6,609 nt of DNA from Promethearchaeia archaeon (GCA_029856375.1 JAHQWX010000102.1:1-6609), one strand, 5' to 3'; numbered from the stretch's first letter, positions 1 to 6,609 are shown. A program made the numbers and translations. The notes: a model not told the origin generated them from the letters alone.

Positions 1-716
1 TAATTGAAGTACGGCCAAAGCGTAAAATCCAAATTAGCGTTTTCTTCAAGCCAGCCCGAAAATAATAATATATTACCATTACCCTTTTTCATTTCCACGA
101 TAATTGGTTTACTATATTGCTCGATTTCCAAGTTCTTTGAAGTAGGATAAATATCAATAATTCTACTAACCGAACTACCTAAGTTTTGGGTGGGAATTAC
201 TGTCATATTTTCCACTTTCATGGCAGGCGCAGAATTCCAGTCTATATTTGTGCTAATCGGATGAGATAAATCCTCGGGTATGAATAACATTTCTTCGCTA
301 TTCAACTCAAATTGAGAACCACTAGATATTAAACCCAAATTGATGAGGAGCGATGGATCTGCGTGTAAATTTTGTCCCATGAATATGAGGCAAGCACCAC
401 CTGCATTTATAAAAGTACTAAGTATAGAGGGCGATACTGCAACATCAAAAATTACAACGATATCTATGACAGAATCAATCGTTGTGGTAAGTCCAGACTG
501 AGTGGTAACTTCGAAATTATCTTTATCAATTTCAATACTTTCGTAGAATCGCGTATTTCCACCTTTACTTACTAATAACACCTGTTTATTATTTGCGGCT
601 TGACCTCCTGAAGGAAATATCAACAGAAAGATGCAAATACTGCTAAGGAATAACGCAAATAGACATATAACCATTAAGATTGAAATTTTTCGTTTAGAAC
701 TCGTCATATAAATCAT
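1..716 (-). CDS. Secreted or membrane-anchored protein with a GATase1-like fold, partial (C-terminus beyond left edge)
   Basis: An open minus-strand frame runs without a stop from an ATG at 716 to the left edge (238 codons). A second in-frame ATG at 707 (MTSSKRK...) is an equally good start; no ribosome binding site decides, so the longer form is given. Numbered from 707, the N-terminus is basic (SSKRK), then hydrophobic from about residue 8 to 31, followed by GGQAANN. This looks like a signal peptide with a possible cleavage site after QA, or a single membrane anchor, placing the rest outside the cell. Residues 42-47 (QVLLVS), 82-88 (DIVVIFD), 103-110 (GGACLIFM) and 212-218 (NILLFSG) read as strands of an alternating alpha/beta domain, resembling non-catalytic class I glutamine-amidotransferase-like domains. 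No G-x-C-x-G nucleophile elbow is visible, and Cys106 is not in the right setting. The gene starts 40 bases after the helicase stop, so it could be cotranscribed. The fold call is inference; function is unknown. Confidence 0.82.
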   Translation of the reverse strand, partial: MIYMTSSKRKISILMVICLFALFLSSICIFLLIFPSGGQAANNKQVLLVSKGGNTRFYESIEIDKDNFEVTTQSGLTTTIDSVIDIVVIFDVAVSPSILSTFINAGGACLIFMGQNLHADPSLLINLGLISSGSQFELNSEEMLFIPEDLSHPISTNIDWNSAPAMKVENMTVIPTQNLGSSVSRIIDIYPTSKNLEIEQYSKPIIVEMKKGNGNILLFSGWLEENANLDFTLWPYFN

Positions 717-756
717 TTTTTAAAAATTCAATATTAGAAGAGGATCAGCTTCTTAC

Positions 757-3081
757 TTATTTATTATTACTTTTTCCTAAAAGATAGTCTAATATGAGAA
801 TTGCTCCATCCTTATCAAGCGGTTGATTATTATTGCCGCATTTAGGACTCATTACGCAACCAGGGCAGCCAGTATATGCAGTACATTTACAAGTTTTAAT
901 TAGATTATACGCACCTTCGAGTAATTTTTTAATTATAGGAAAGAGACTTTCGGTTATGCCTATTCCGCCTTTGTAGCCATCGTATACATAAATTACGGGC
1001 TGATCGTGATATCGATCTATGTCTATGGAAACGCCACCTAAGTCCCAGCGATCGATTAACGCGAACATAGGAGCTATGGCAATAATTGCATGCTCTAGCG
1101 CGTGAATAGAACCTCCTAAATTATAGTTATGTGCGTCTAACTCGGCTTCTAAATGCTCTGGTATTAAGAACCAAAACGCTTTCGTCTCAAATTCTATCGT
1201 GGGGAGTTCTAATTCGTTATATTTAATTACATCTTGAGAAACTGTCTCGACTTCCCTATATGCGTAATAATCGTGCTTGACAATCACATCTCCAAAGTAA
1301 ATTTTTATTCGGTCTATCTCGCCGTCGTTTAATACTCTAATTTGAGATATTTCTGTATGCTTTAAAGATTCAGTATAGTAATCTAAATTTGATTTTTTTA
1401 TATAAACTTCTTTATCTTGTAAGTTAAGATCTTCAACTGCGTAGCTCTCTCCTTCGAAAAGATACACTGCGCCTTGATGTAAATCTCGAAAAACATAGCT
1501 TTGATCTTCGCTGGTTAATATTTCGTTCTTTTTGTCTTTCTCTCTTAAGATAATTTTATACGCATTCTCGGACAAATCGTCGAGGCTGTGTCTCGCGTTT
1601 GGAAAGAATAAGTTGTTCCAAAAGTACTTAGGTCCTCGTTTGATTAGAAGTCTATCGTTGACAAGCTCATCAAGAATTATTTTAAAAAATTTCTCGTCTT
1701 CAATGCCAAAAGCGAGATTCTCTGTTTCAGTAATGGGCATCTCGTTTGCAGCGCAACATAGTTGGTTTCTGAGAATATATTTGTTTTTTAGCGTAATAAG
1801 TAGCCTTTCGTTTGGAGCTCCAAATAACACATCTGGATTATGAACATAAAACAAATCTAAGGGATTTGGCATTGCAACCAAGGTTGATATCGATAAATCT
1901 TCGCCCCTACCAGCTCTGCCAATCTGTTGGCGAAAGCTGGAAATTGTTCCAGGAAATCCGGAGCTTATCGTGGAATCCAGAGTCCCTATATCAATCCCTA
2001 ATTCAAGGGCGTTAGTTGAGCTCACACCTAACAATATATTTTCTTTTAACCCGTTCTCTATTTCTCTCCTAGTTTGTTTTCTAATACCCGCTCGATAGCT
2101 TCGGACCTTATCCGATATAGAGGGCGCTTCTGTCTTCAGCGCATCACGCGCCCAGATTGCGTGAAGTTCGCTCATTTTTCGTGAATTAGTAAAAGTAAGC
2201 GTTTGCACTCCTTTCTTTAAATGCTCTAAAAATAGGCGCTTTGTTTGCTGGTGCGCAGATTTATAAGAATTTAATTGTTCGTTATATGGTAAGTCCCATA
2301 AGATTACTTTTTTTTCCCCGGCTGGAGATGTATCTTTCTCAATTACGTTCACTTCTTCACCAATAAGTTTCTCAACAAATTCTTTTGGTTCCGAACCAGT
2401 TGTAGCGCTTGCGAGAATCCAAATTGGTTCCACATTGAAACTTTTCAACAATCTTTTTAGCCTTCTGATCATGAGCGCAAAATTCGAGCCAAAAATACCG
2501 CGGTATATGTGAATTTCGTCAATAATAATATATTTTAAGTTTTTAATTATGCGATACCAACGTTTTTTGAAGTAAGCTCCTAAATATTGGTGTAAAGCGT
2601 AAGAATTAGTTAATACGATATTTGCGTTTTCGAGAACCCAATCTTTTTCCGACTTTTCGACGCTTCCATCGTACACGCCAGCTAAAGACGGTGTTAAATT
2701 AAGCTCAACCAAGAAATTCCTAAGATTGAGGTGTTGATCTCGAGTGAGCGCTTTCCTTGGGAATATGTATAGGGCACAACTCTTTTTATCTTGGAGAATT
2801 GAATTAGCAACTGGTATATTATAGCAAAGTGTTTTTCCGGAGGCTGTAGAAGTTACAATTGTAGTGTTTTTTTGGCTCAATATGCTATTAATCGCGTCTG
2901 CTTGGTGCTCCCATAGTTTTATATTTTTATTTACCAACCAGTCTATTATTTTTTGGTGAAGTGGTCGTTTTAACTCTCCATATGTTGCAGATCTTTTTGG
3001 AATCGTTTCTATATGAACGATTTGATTGTCGTAGAACTCTTGGTTTTTTAAATAACTAAGAAACTCGTCGAAAACAATCAT
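757..3081 (-). CDS. MrfA/Hrq1-type SF2 DEAD/DEAH-box helicase with C-terminal zinc-binding (DUF1998/MZB) domain
   Basis: The 774-residue protein has the full superfamily 2 helicase set. There is a Q-like motif (WEHQ, 57-60), Walker A (TASGKT, 79-84), motif Ia (FPRKAL, 107-112), motif II as DEIH (188-191) followed by YRGIFGS, motif III (SAT, 225-227), motif IV (TFTNSR, 296-301), motif V (ALELGID, 358-364) and motif VI (QQIGRAGR, 385-392). A winged-helix-like linker follows (about 425-500). The C-terminal domain (about 640-750) has EHA, YDGYKGGIG (700-708) and a cysteine cluster (C731, C733, C739, C742, C748) with GCPGCVMSPKCGN, the hallmark of the MrfA family. Bacillus subtilis MrfA (about 750 residues) is a 3'-5' DNA helicase that acts with the exonuclease MrfB in UvrABC-independent repair of mitomycin adducts; yeast Hrq1 is related and works on crosslinks. 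Length and motif order indicate an intact, active ATPase. A role in DNA repair is inferred from the family. No MrfB-like exonuclease lies in the window. The start is the first ATG after the divergent spacer. Confidence 0.96.
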   Translation of the reverse strand: MIVFDEFLSYLKNQEFYDNQIVHIETIPKRSATYGELKRPLHQKIIDWLVNKNIKLWEHQADAINSILSQKNTTIVTSTASGKTLCYNIPVANSILQDKKSCALYIFPRKALTRDQHLNLRNFLVELNLTPSLAGVYDGSVEKSEKDWVLENANIVLTNSYALHQYLGAYFKKRWYRIIKNLKYIIIDEIHIYRGIFGSNFALMIRRLKRLLKSFNVEPIWILASATTGSEPKEFVEKLIGEEVNVIEKDTSPAGEKKVILWDLPYNEQLNSYKSAHQQTKRLFLEHLKKGVQTLTFTNSRKMSELHAIWARDALKTEAPSISDKVRSYRAGIRKQTRREIENGLKENILLGVSSTNALELGIDIGTLDSTISSGFPGTISSFRQQIGRAGRGEDLSISTLVAMPNPLDLFYVHNPDVLFGAPNERLLITLKNKYILRNQLCCAANEMPITETENLAFGIEDEKFFKIILDELVNDRLLIKRGPKYFWNNLFFPNARHSLDDLSENAYKIILREKDKKNEILTSEDQSYVFRDLHQGAVYLFEGESYAVEDLNLQDKEVYIKKSNLDYYTESLKHTEISQIRVLNDGEIDRIKIYFGDVIVKHDYYAYREVETVSQDVIKYNELELPTIEFETKAFWFLIPEHLEAELDAHNYNLGGSIHALEHAIIAIAPMFALIDRWDLGGVSIDIDRYHDQPVIYVYDGYKGGIGITESLFPIIKKLLEGAYNLIKTCKCTAYTGCPGCVMSPKCGNNNQPLDKDGAILILDYLLGKSNNK

Positions 3082-3100
3082 TTCTATAAGAAGCGAACGT

Positions 3101-3112
3101 AATTATTTTTAA
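3101..3112 (-). promoter_or_regulatory. Candidate TATA box for the helicase gene
   Basis: On the minus strand this reads ATTAAAAATAATT-like sequence centred about 26 bases before the helicase ATG at 3081. That spacing would put the transcription start at or next to the start codon, as in leaderless archaeal mRNAs. The region is AT-rich throughout, so chance matches are easy. Confidence 0.4.
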
Positions 3113-3148
3113 TAGATGAAAATTCAATTTAATTTAGAAAATTAATCC

Positions 3149-3160
3149 TTTTAAATAAAA
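3149..3160 (+). promoter_or_regulatory. Candidate TATA box upstream of the two-helix membrane protein gene
   Basis: TTTTAAATAAAA is a good match to the archaeal TATA consensus. It is centred about 40 bases before the ATG at 3194, which would give a short leader. A second TATA-like stretch (TTTTATAATA, 3172-3181) lies about 30 bases before the alternative ATG at 3206 and would fit a leaderless transcript starting there. The two alternatives cannot be separated from sequence alone. Confidence 0.4.
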
Positions 3161-3193
3161 AGAGATACATATTTTATAATATTACTACGATAA

Positions 3194-4225
3194 ATGTGGA
3201 AGGGCATGAGTGAATACGCTTGGGAATCAATAAATCCGGAAAAATTAAAAGGGGGAAAAGAAGGGCTTTTTATTTTAGAGAACGCACCTCCCATATTGCA
3301 TTCTAGAATGGATAAGGAATATACGCTCAATAGTGTAATTATTTTATTGTTTATGGTGGGGTTATACCTAATTTATGCTGCAATTCAATATGTTATTGGA
3401 TTGAGCGAAAGCGGATTTGGATTCGTTGTGTTTATTATTGTATCTGTAGTAGTTATTGTTGCCGCTATACCATTAATTATTCAATCTTTACGTTCAAGAT
3501 CGTACAACAAGCTGATAAAGTCCTATTATGAAGTGTATATTGCACATTCGGATAATAAAGATGAGGTATATTACTGTATGGTCTATTATCCTACCTTTTT
3601 AGGAAAAACTCATCCAATCAAGGCCTATAATTTAATTTATGAAATTTATCTCCAAGCTGTTTTTTCTAAACTAATTGATGTCACTCAAATTGAAGTATAC
3701 TATAAAGGCAGTAAAACCAGTCAAAATATTTTAAAAAGTCTCACAAATATTGGGTATTTTTTTAAATACGGGGAAGGGCAAGAGTTCTACAACGAGAAGT
3801 CCAATCGAAATACTTGGAAATTATTCGATGGAAATAAATCTGAGAACGAAAACTACATCTCTGTTGCGAATTGGGACCATTTATACGAATGGAGAGACGA
3901 TTTGGTTTTGGATTACGACAAATTACACGAATTAGCGCCCTGGGTGGTTAATAGATGGAATAATTTAAACATGGTTCCATTAACTCAAAAACATAAGGAC
4001 AAACTTCGATTCAACAAGAGAAATTTAGGTCTCTCACCAAAATTGAAACCATGGTTAGGAACTTTGGATCAACAAACCTACAGTAATGAACTTGAAAATA
4101 CAGACTTAAATTTAATACAACAAGCAATAAATGATATTCTCGGAGCAGAATTTTCAATAACCAATACGAAATTAATTAAGCAAAATATTTTTAAATTTAG
4201 AGAATATTTCAAAGAACACGCCTAA
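3194..4225 (+). CDS. Uncharacterised protein with two membrane helices and a large C-terminal soluble domain
   Basis: I do not recognise this 343-residue protein. After a polar start of about 43 residues come two hydrophobic helices (about 44-69 and 75-97) joined by a short loop (SESGFG). A basic stretch (SLRSRSYNKLIKS, 98-110) follows the second helix, which by the positive-inside rule puts both termini in the cytoplasm. The remaining 240 residues are mixed alpha/beta and rich in Tyr, Asn and Trp, with notable elements YYCMVYYPTF (126-135), WDHLYEWRDD (227-236) and APWVVNRW (248-255); no catalytic motif or metal-binding cysteine pattern is visible. A second ATG at 3206 (MSEYAWES) is a plausible true start. 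The next gene begins 21 bases downstream on the same strand, so the two are probably cotranscribed and may share a membrane task. The open frame, length and codon use support a real gene; function is unknown. Confidence 0.85.
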   Translation: MWKGMSEYAWESINPEKLKGGKEGLFILENAPPILHSRMDKEYTLNSVIILLFMVGLYLIYAAIQYVIGLSESGFGFVVFIIVSVVVIVAAIPLIIQSLRSRSYNKLIKSYYEVYIAHSDNKDEVYYCMVYYPTFLGKTHPIKAYNLIYEIYLQAVFSKLIDVTQIEVYYKGSKTSQNILKSLTNIGYFFKYGEGQEFYNEKSNRNTWKLFDGNKSENENYISVANWDHLYEWRDDLVLDYDKLHELAPWVVNRWNNLNMVPLTQKHKDKLRFNKRNLGLSPKLKPWLGTLDQQTYSNELENTDLNLIQQAINDILGAEFSITNTKLIKQNIFKFREYFKEHA

Positions 4226-4246
4226 AATTAGAATCTTTCGATTATA

Positions 4247-5818
4247 ATGGGACAAATATCTAAAACTGAAGTAATTTTTTCTCTAATTTTGATTGAGCGT
4301 CTTGTTATTATATATTATCTTCTCATTCATCCTCTCATTATTTTGGGATTAGCGGGTATGAACATTTTAAATGGTTATTTTATTTTTCTATTAATCGGTC
4401 TGTCGTTAATATATTACTTCGTTTTATCAAATAAAATATCAGAAAAAAGCGAAAAATATTGTTATGTTGTTTTAGTATTCTCCACACTCGTATTTATCAT
4501 CATAATAGCAAATCCAATTGCTTCTTTTATTTCGAATATCGTATATCTATCATTTAATCTTTTCAATATTGTAGAAATCGCGTTAATCTTTTCTCTCATT
4601 GCTTTTTTCTTTATAAATTTTAAGAAACCGATAATGTTGCGACTAAACCATAAATTTATTGAAAAGGTAAGGAATCGCAAGAAATCTCTACATGTAGAAA
4701 TTAACCTATCATTTGTAATTGTTATCTGTATTTTATTCTTAATAAATTACATAATTCCATTTATCTCAATCCCGATTCCCGTAAGAGAAAGGACCAAGAG
4801 TAATTTTTCCTTAGGATTTTGGACATATGGTGCTCCTTTAGACGACCAACCTTATCTTGAAACCGGATTAGAACATCTTAACGATGAAACTTTAGAGTAT
4901 ATGGGTGCTAACGATGTATATCTTGTTTGGGGTGTTACTCCCTCTGCTCTAGCGAACCAAGAGAACTTTCTTAACGGACATCTTAATTTTGAAGAGCGCT
5001 TGAAACGATGTAAAGATTATAATGTTAAAGTTCATCTCTGTTTTTCTCAATATTTTGCAAATATATGGACGATCGAGTCGGCAATCTCTAATTTATCTGA
5101 ACTCAAAACATTTTTAGAAGGGAAAAACCTATGGGGGAATCCAGTAGATACGATAACATTTGACATAGAACCCGTTGTTGACTACTTTTTAAGTTTTTAC
5201 GGATTATTAAGAGCCGATTTACTTGGGTTTACAAATAGAATAAACCACCTCAGAAATTACGATCGAATCCTGAGTGATTTTCACAATAATATATCAATAT
5301 ATATTAACGATTGGAATGTGAATGTGGAGTTATGTCACATTGGGATAAACCCTTTGGACCATCCAGATGGCGACGACGATTACTATAGGCTATGGGGACT
5401 AATAGATTATCCAGTTGGCGAAAAGGTTCGGAGAAGTTACATGATGTATAGAGGTGGTTTGTTTAGTCAAAAAATGATTCTTGACTCTATGGATATAATT
5501 AACGATAACGACATAGTTATTCTTTCGGGATTTGAAGAAGGCGAGCATTACAAGAATAATTTTGAAGAACTGATTAACGACGGCAGAATAGTAAAGTACT
5601 ATCCTCAAAAAAATCTTAGTTTACAAGTTTGGTGCTTATATAAATTTATCTATGCATACGGGGAAGACGCGGTTATTGATTATATTCAAGCAATTCGCGA
5701 AGATTTTAACGCGACTTATAGTCCCTCAAATGTGTTTTCACTAATAAGCGATGTTTGGTATTTTGCAAGTACTTATTTCGATATCTTCTTTTCATGTTTG
5801 TTGATCCTATTCAAATAA
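4247..5818 (+). CDS. Membrane-anchored protein with an extracytoplasmic glycoside-hydrolase-like (GH18-like) barrel
   Basis: The 523-residue protein has two parts. The N-terminal part holds five hydrophobic helices (about 8-37, 41-61, 71-92, 100-124 and 153-176). Lysine/arginine-rich loops at 61-70 and 125-149 should face the cytoplasm, which places the part after helix five outside the cell. Residues 185-495 read as an alternating beta/alpha domain: SLGFWTYG (188-195), DVYLVWGV (223-230), VKVHLCFS (260-267), DTITFDIEP (301-309), ISIYIND (349-355), SYMMYRGG (397-404), DIVILSGF (422-429) and SLQVWCLY (458-465). The order and the strand-4 DxxxxDxE pattern (D301, D306, E308) recall the GH18 catalytic signature, in which the last Glu is the proton donor, but the match is partial and other TIM-barrel glycosidase-like families fit too. 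A final hydrophobic segment (503-522) may be a sixth helix or a packed tail. The likely role is trimming or binding of a surface glycan; this is inference. The gene follows its neighbour by 21 bases. Confidence 0.88.
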   Translation: MGQISKTEVIFSLILIERLVIIYYLLIHPLIILGLAGMNILNGYFIFLLIGLSLIYYFVLSNKISEKSEKYCYVVLVFSTLVFIIIIANPIASFISNIVYLSFNLFNIVEIALIFSLIAFFFINFKKPIMLRLNHKFIEKVRNRKKSLHVEINLSFVIVICILFLINYIIPFISIPIPVRERTKSNFSLGFWTYGAPLDDQPYLETGLEHLNDETLEYMGANDVYLVWGVTPSALANQENFLNGHLNFEERLKRCKDYNVKVHLCFSQYFANIWTIESAISNLSELKTFLEGKNLWGNPVDTITFDIEPVVDYFLSFYGLLRADLLGFTNRINHLRNYDRILSDFHNNISIYINDWNVNVELCHIGINPLDHPDGDDDYYRLWGLIDYPVGEKVRRSYMMYRGGLFSQKMILDSMDIINDNDIVILSGFEEGEHYKNNFEELINDGRIVKYYPQKNLSLQVWCLYKFIYAYGEDAVIDYIQAIREDFNATYSPSNVFSLISDVWYFASTYFDIFFSCLLILFK

Positions 5819-5828
5819 TATTTAATAA
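5819..5828 (+). promoter_or_regulatory. Candidate TATA box for the four-helix membrane protein gene
   Basis: TATTTAATAA begins immediately after the stop codon of the preceding gene and is centred about 28 bases before the ATG at 5852. The spacing fits a leaderless archaeal transcript, so this gene may have its own promoter in addition to any read-through from upstream. Confidence 0.4.
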
Positions 5829-5851
5829 AGACAGACAATTATCATTCAATT

Positions 5852-6430
5852 ATGAAATTAGATGTTTTACTTGAAAAACCTAGTAATAAAATTGTACTCT
5901 GCTTCTTTATTGCGACATTCGTTTTGTTTTTCGTGTTTGTTAACATCCTGTTCGCACCGATTTGGGCGCATTATCCGACTGGGTACGGTTTTAACGAATT
6001 TAAATTCGCGTGGACTAAAGTAAAAATGGACGAGATTCTGGGCGTTTGGATGGCTCACCCCGAGGATCTTATTAGTCTAATGATCTATGCGCATGTCATC
6101 GACTTTTTCTTTATGGGCATCTACGGAACTCTGCTCTCAACAGGAACTCTACTCGTAGCGCGAGCAATCGGAGAAATTAAAATCTTGCAGAAAATCTTCT
6201 TGTGGTGTTTTTTTCTCGGTTGGATTGCAGTAGCATTAGATGTAATAGAAGGTATTAACATTTACATTGTACTCTTTAATCCTACAACTGTTATAGAAAT
6301 CAACACTTTCAGCGCGGCTTTGTCAACTACGATTTGTATTCAGTTAATTGGCGTAAATCTGATATTAATCTTGGTTGGATTTGTGCTTGTTATTGTGGTT
6401 TATATTAAAGCTCGGATTAAAAAAGAGTAG
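5852..6430 (+). CDS. Small four-helix integral membrane protein, uncharacterised
   Basis: The 192-residue protein is mostly hydrophobic, with four likely membrane helices (about 13-35, 72-103, 111-141 and 154-186) and a basic C-terminus (KARIKKE) that should lie in the cytoplasm. The loop after helix one (about 36-70) is longer and aromatic (WAHYPTGYGFNEFKFAW) and, with an even number of helices and both ends inside, should face outward. Helices two and three carry polar residues inside the membrane region: D84 in HVIDFFFMGIYG and D130/E133 in ALDVIEG. From memory, this D...YG / D.xE spacing resembles uncharacterised four-helix proteins found in bacteria, but I cannot name a family. It starts 33 bases after the glycosidase-like gene. 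No enzyme or transporter signature is seen, so no function is assigned. Confidence 0.83.
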   Translation: MKLDVLLEKPSNKIVLCFFIATFVLFFVFVNILFAPIWAHYPTGYGFNEFKFAWTKVKMDEILGVWMAHPEDLISLMIYAHVIDFFFMGIYGTLLSTGTLLVARAIGEIKILQKIFLWCFFLGWIAVALDVIEGINIYIVLFNPTTVIEINTFSAALSTTICIQLIGVNLILILVGFVLVIVVYIKARIKKE

Positions 6431-6450
6431 AATTTGTAAAAATCGAAATC

Positions 6451-6462
6451 CTAAATAAATAT
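6451..6462 (+). promoter_or_regulatory. Candidate TATA box (with BRE-like bases) for the ArsR-like regulator
   Basis: CTAAATAAATAT is centred about 26 bases before the ATG at 6481, and the CGAAATC just upstream (6444-6450) resembles an archaeal BRE. This spacing matches that of the boxes before 5852 and 3081 and suggests a leaderless transcript. Confidence 0.45.
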
Positions 6463-6468
6463 CTTGTA

Positions 6469-6475
6469 TTTTTTT
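6469..6475 (+). terminator. Candidate T-tract terminator after the four-helix membrane protein gene
   Basis: A run of seven T residues lies 39 bases after the stop of the upstream gene. Archaeal RNA polymerase terminates at T-tracts without needing a hairpin, and no hairpin is visible here. The tract also sits between the TATA-like box and start codon of the next gene, so it may simply be promoter-region composition. Confidence 0.3.
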
Positions 6476-6480
6476 ACCAT

Positions 6481-6609
6481 ATGCCTTTAAGAAGAGTCAA
6501 TGATTTAAAGGAGTCTTGGAGCGAACATAACAAAACAAACGACGAGACCCGAGATTTTCATTATCTCTATATGAAGGCCGTAAACCATCCAATTCGACGC
6601 GAGATTCTC
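6481..6609 (+). CDS. ArsR-like winged-helix transcriptional regulator, N-terminus only (cut by right edge)
   Basis: An open frame of 43 codons runs from ATG at 6481 exactly to the window end. The sequence starts MPLRRVNDLKESWSEHNK, and ends with YLYMKAVNHPIRREIL (residues 28-43). The K-A-x-x-H-P-x-R-R-E-I-L pattern is typical of the first helices of ArsR-family and related archaeal winged-helix regulators, which bind DNA as dimers. The DNA-recognition helix and any ligand or metal site would lie beyond the edge, so the effector is unknown. No other in-frame ATG lies between the upstream gene and 6481, and a TATA-like box 26 bases before the start supports this start. Too few residues are present to exclude other winged-helix families. 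Confidence 0.68.
   Translation, partial: MPLRRVNDLKESWSEHNKTNDETRDFHYLYMKAVNHPIRREIL

Larger units (their letters stand above)
3082..3193. promoter_or_regulatory. Divergent intergenic promoter region
   Basis: This 112-base, very AT-rich spacer separates the divergently transcribed helicase and the two-helix membrane protein gene, so it must hold promoters for both directions. Individual TATA-like boxes are listed separately. No clear inverted repeat or operator was seen. Confidence 0.6.

Noticed and set aside
59..74. Short AATAATAAT-type repeat as a possible microsatellite
   Set aside because: It is only a few units long, sits inside a coding frame (codons for Ile, Leu and neighbours) and is expected in AT-rich DNA.
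372..575. Plus-strand open frame of 67 codons
   Set aside because: It lies antisense within the minus-strand secreted protein gene, is low in hydrophobic structure and resembles no protein; a shadow of the real frame.
708..756. Promoter or terminator between the helicase and the downstream secreted protein gene
   Set aside because: The spacer has short A and T runs but no TATA-like box at the expected distance and no hairpin; nothing decides between cotranscription and a weak promoter.
1532..2015. Two overlapping plus-strand open frames inside the helicase gene
   Set aside because: They are antisense to conserved helicase motifs V and VI and the winged-helix region, and are explained by the helicase codons.
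757..3081. Lhr-type or Hel308-type helicase identity
   Set aside because: The GCPGCVMSPKCGN cysteine cluster and YDGYKGGIG block at the C-terminus are MrfA/DUF1998 features, absent from Hel308, and the length is about half that of typical Lhr.
4462..4680. Minus-strand open frame of 72 codons
   Set aside because: It is antisense to membrane helices 3-4 of the glycosidase-like gene; its composition follows from the opposite strand.
1..6609. CRISPR array, tRNA, rRNA, transposase or attachment site
   Set aside because: No regularly spaced direct repeats, cloverleaf-like segment, transposase motif or flanking inverted repeats were found; coding frames cover nearly all of the window.

Overview
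The window is AT-rich (roughly one third G+C by eye) and looks archaeal. TATA-like boxes lie about 26-28 bases before several start codons, with no convincing Shine-Dalgarno sites, which suggests leaderless transcripts. A regulator with an archaeal-type ArsR winged-helix start lies at the right edge. The mix of many membrane proteins of unknown family, an MrfA-type helicase and a small HTH regulator fits an Asgard (Promethearchaeota, Lokiarchaeia-like) genome. That placement is inference; no marker gene is present.

Layout. Two minus-strand genes fill the left half. The first to be transcribed is a complete 774-residue MrfA/Hrq1-type SF2 helicase with a C-terminal zinc-binding domain (3081 down to 757). 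Downstream of it is a secreted or membrane-anchored protein with a probable glutamine-amidotransferase-like (non-catalytic) fold, which runs off the left edge (716 down to 1). A 112-base AT-rich divergent promoter region (3082-3193) separates these from four plus-strand genes. They are an unknown protein with two membrane helices and a large soluble domain (3194-4225), a protein with five membrane helices and an extracytoplasmic glycosidase-like barrel (4247-5818), a small four-helix membrane protein (5852-6430), and the N-terminus of an ArsR-like regulator cut by the right edge (6481-6609).

How they may work together. The 3194 and 4247 genes are 21 bases apart and are probably cotranscribed; the 5852 gene follows after 33 bases but has its own TATA-like box. 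A cell-surface or membrane role for this trio is the most economical reading. The helicase is probably a DNA-repair enzyme unrelated to its neighbours. No mobile element, CRISPR array, RNA gene or long repeat was seen. The most unusual item is the 4247-5818 gene, whose architecture (five-helix membrane module plus a GH18-like barrel with a DxE motif) I do not recognise as a named family.
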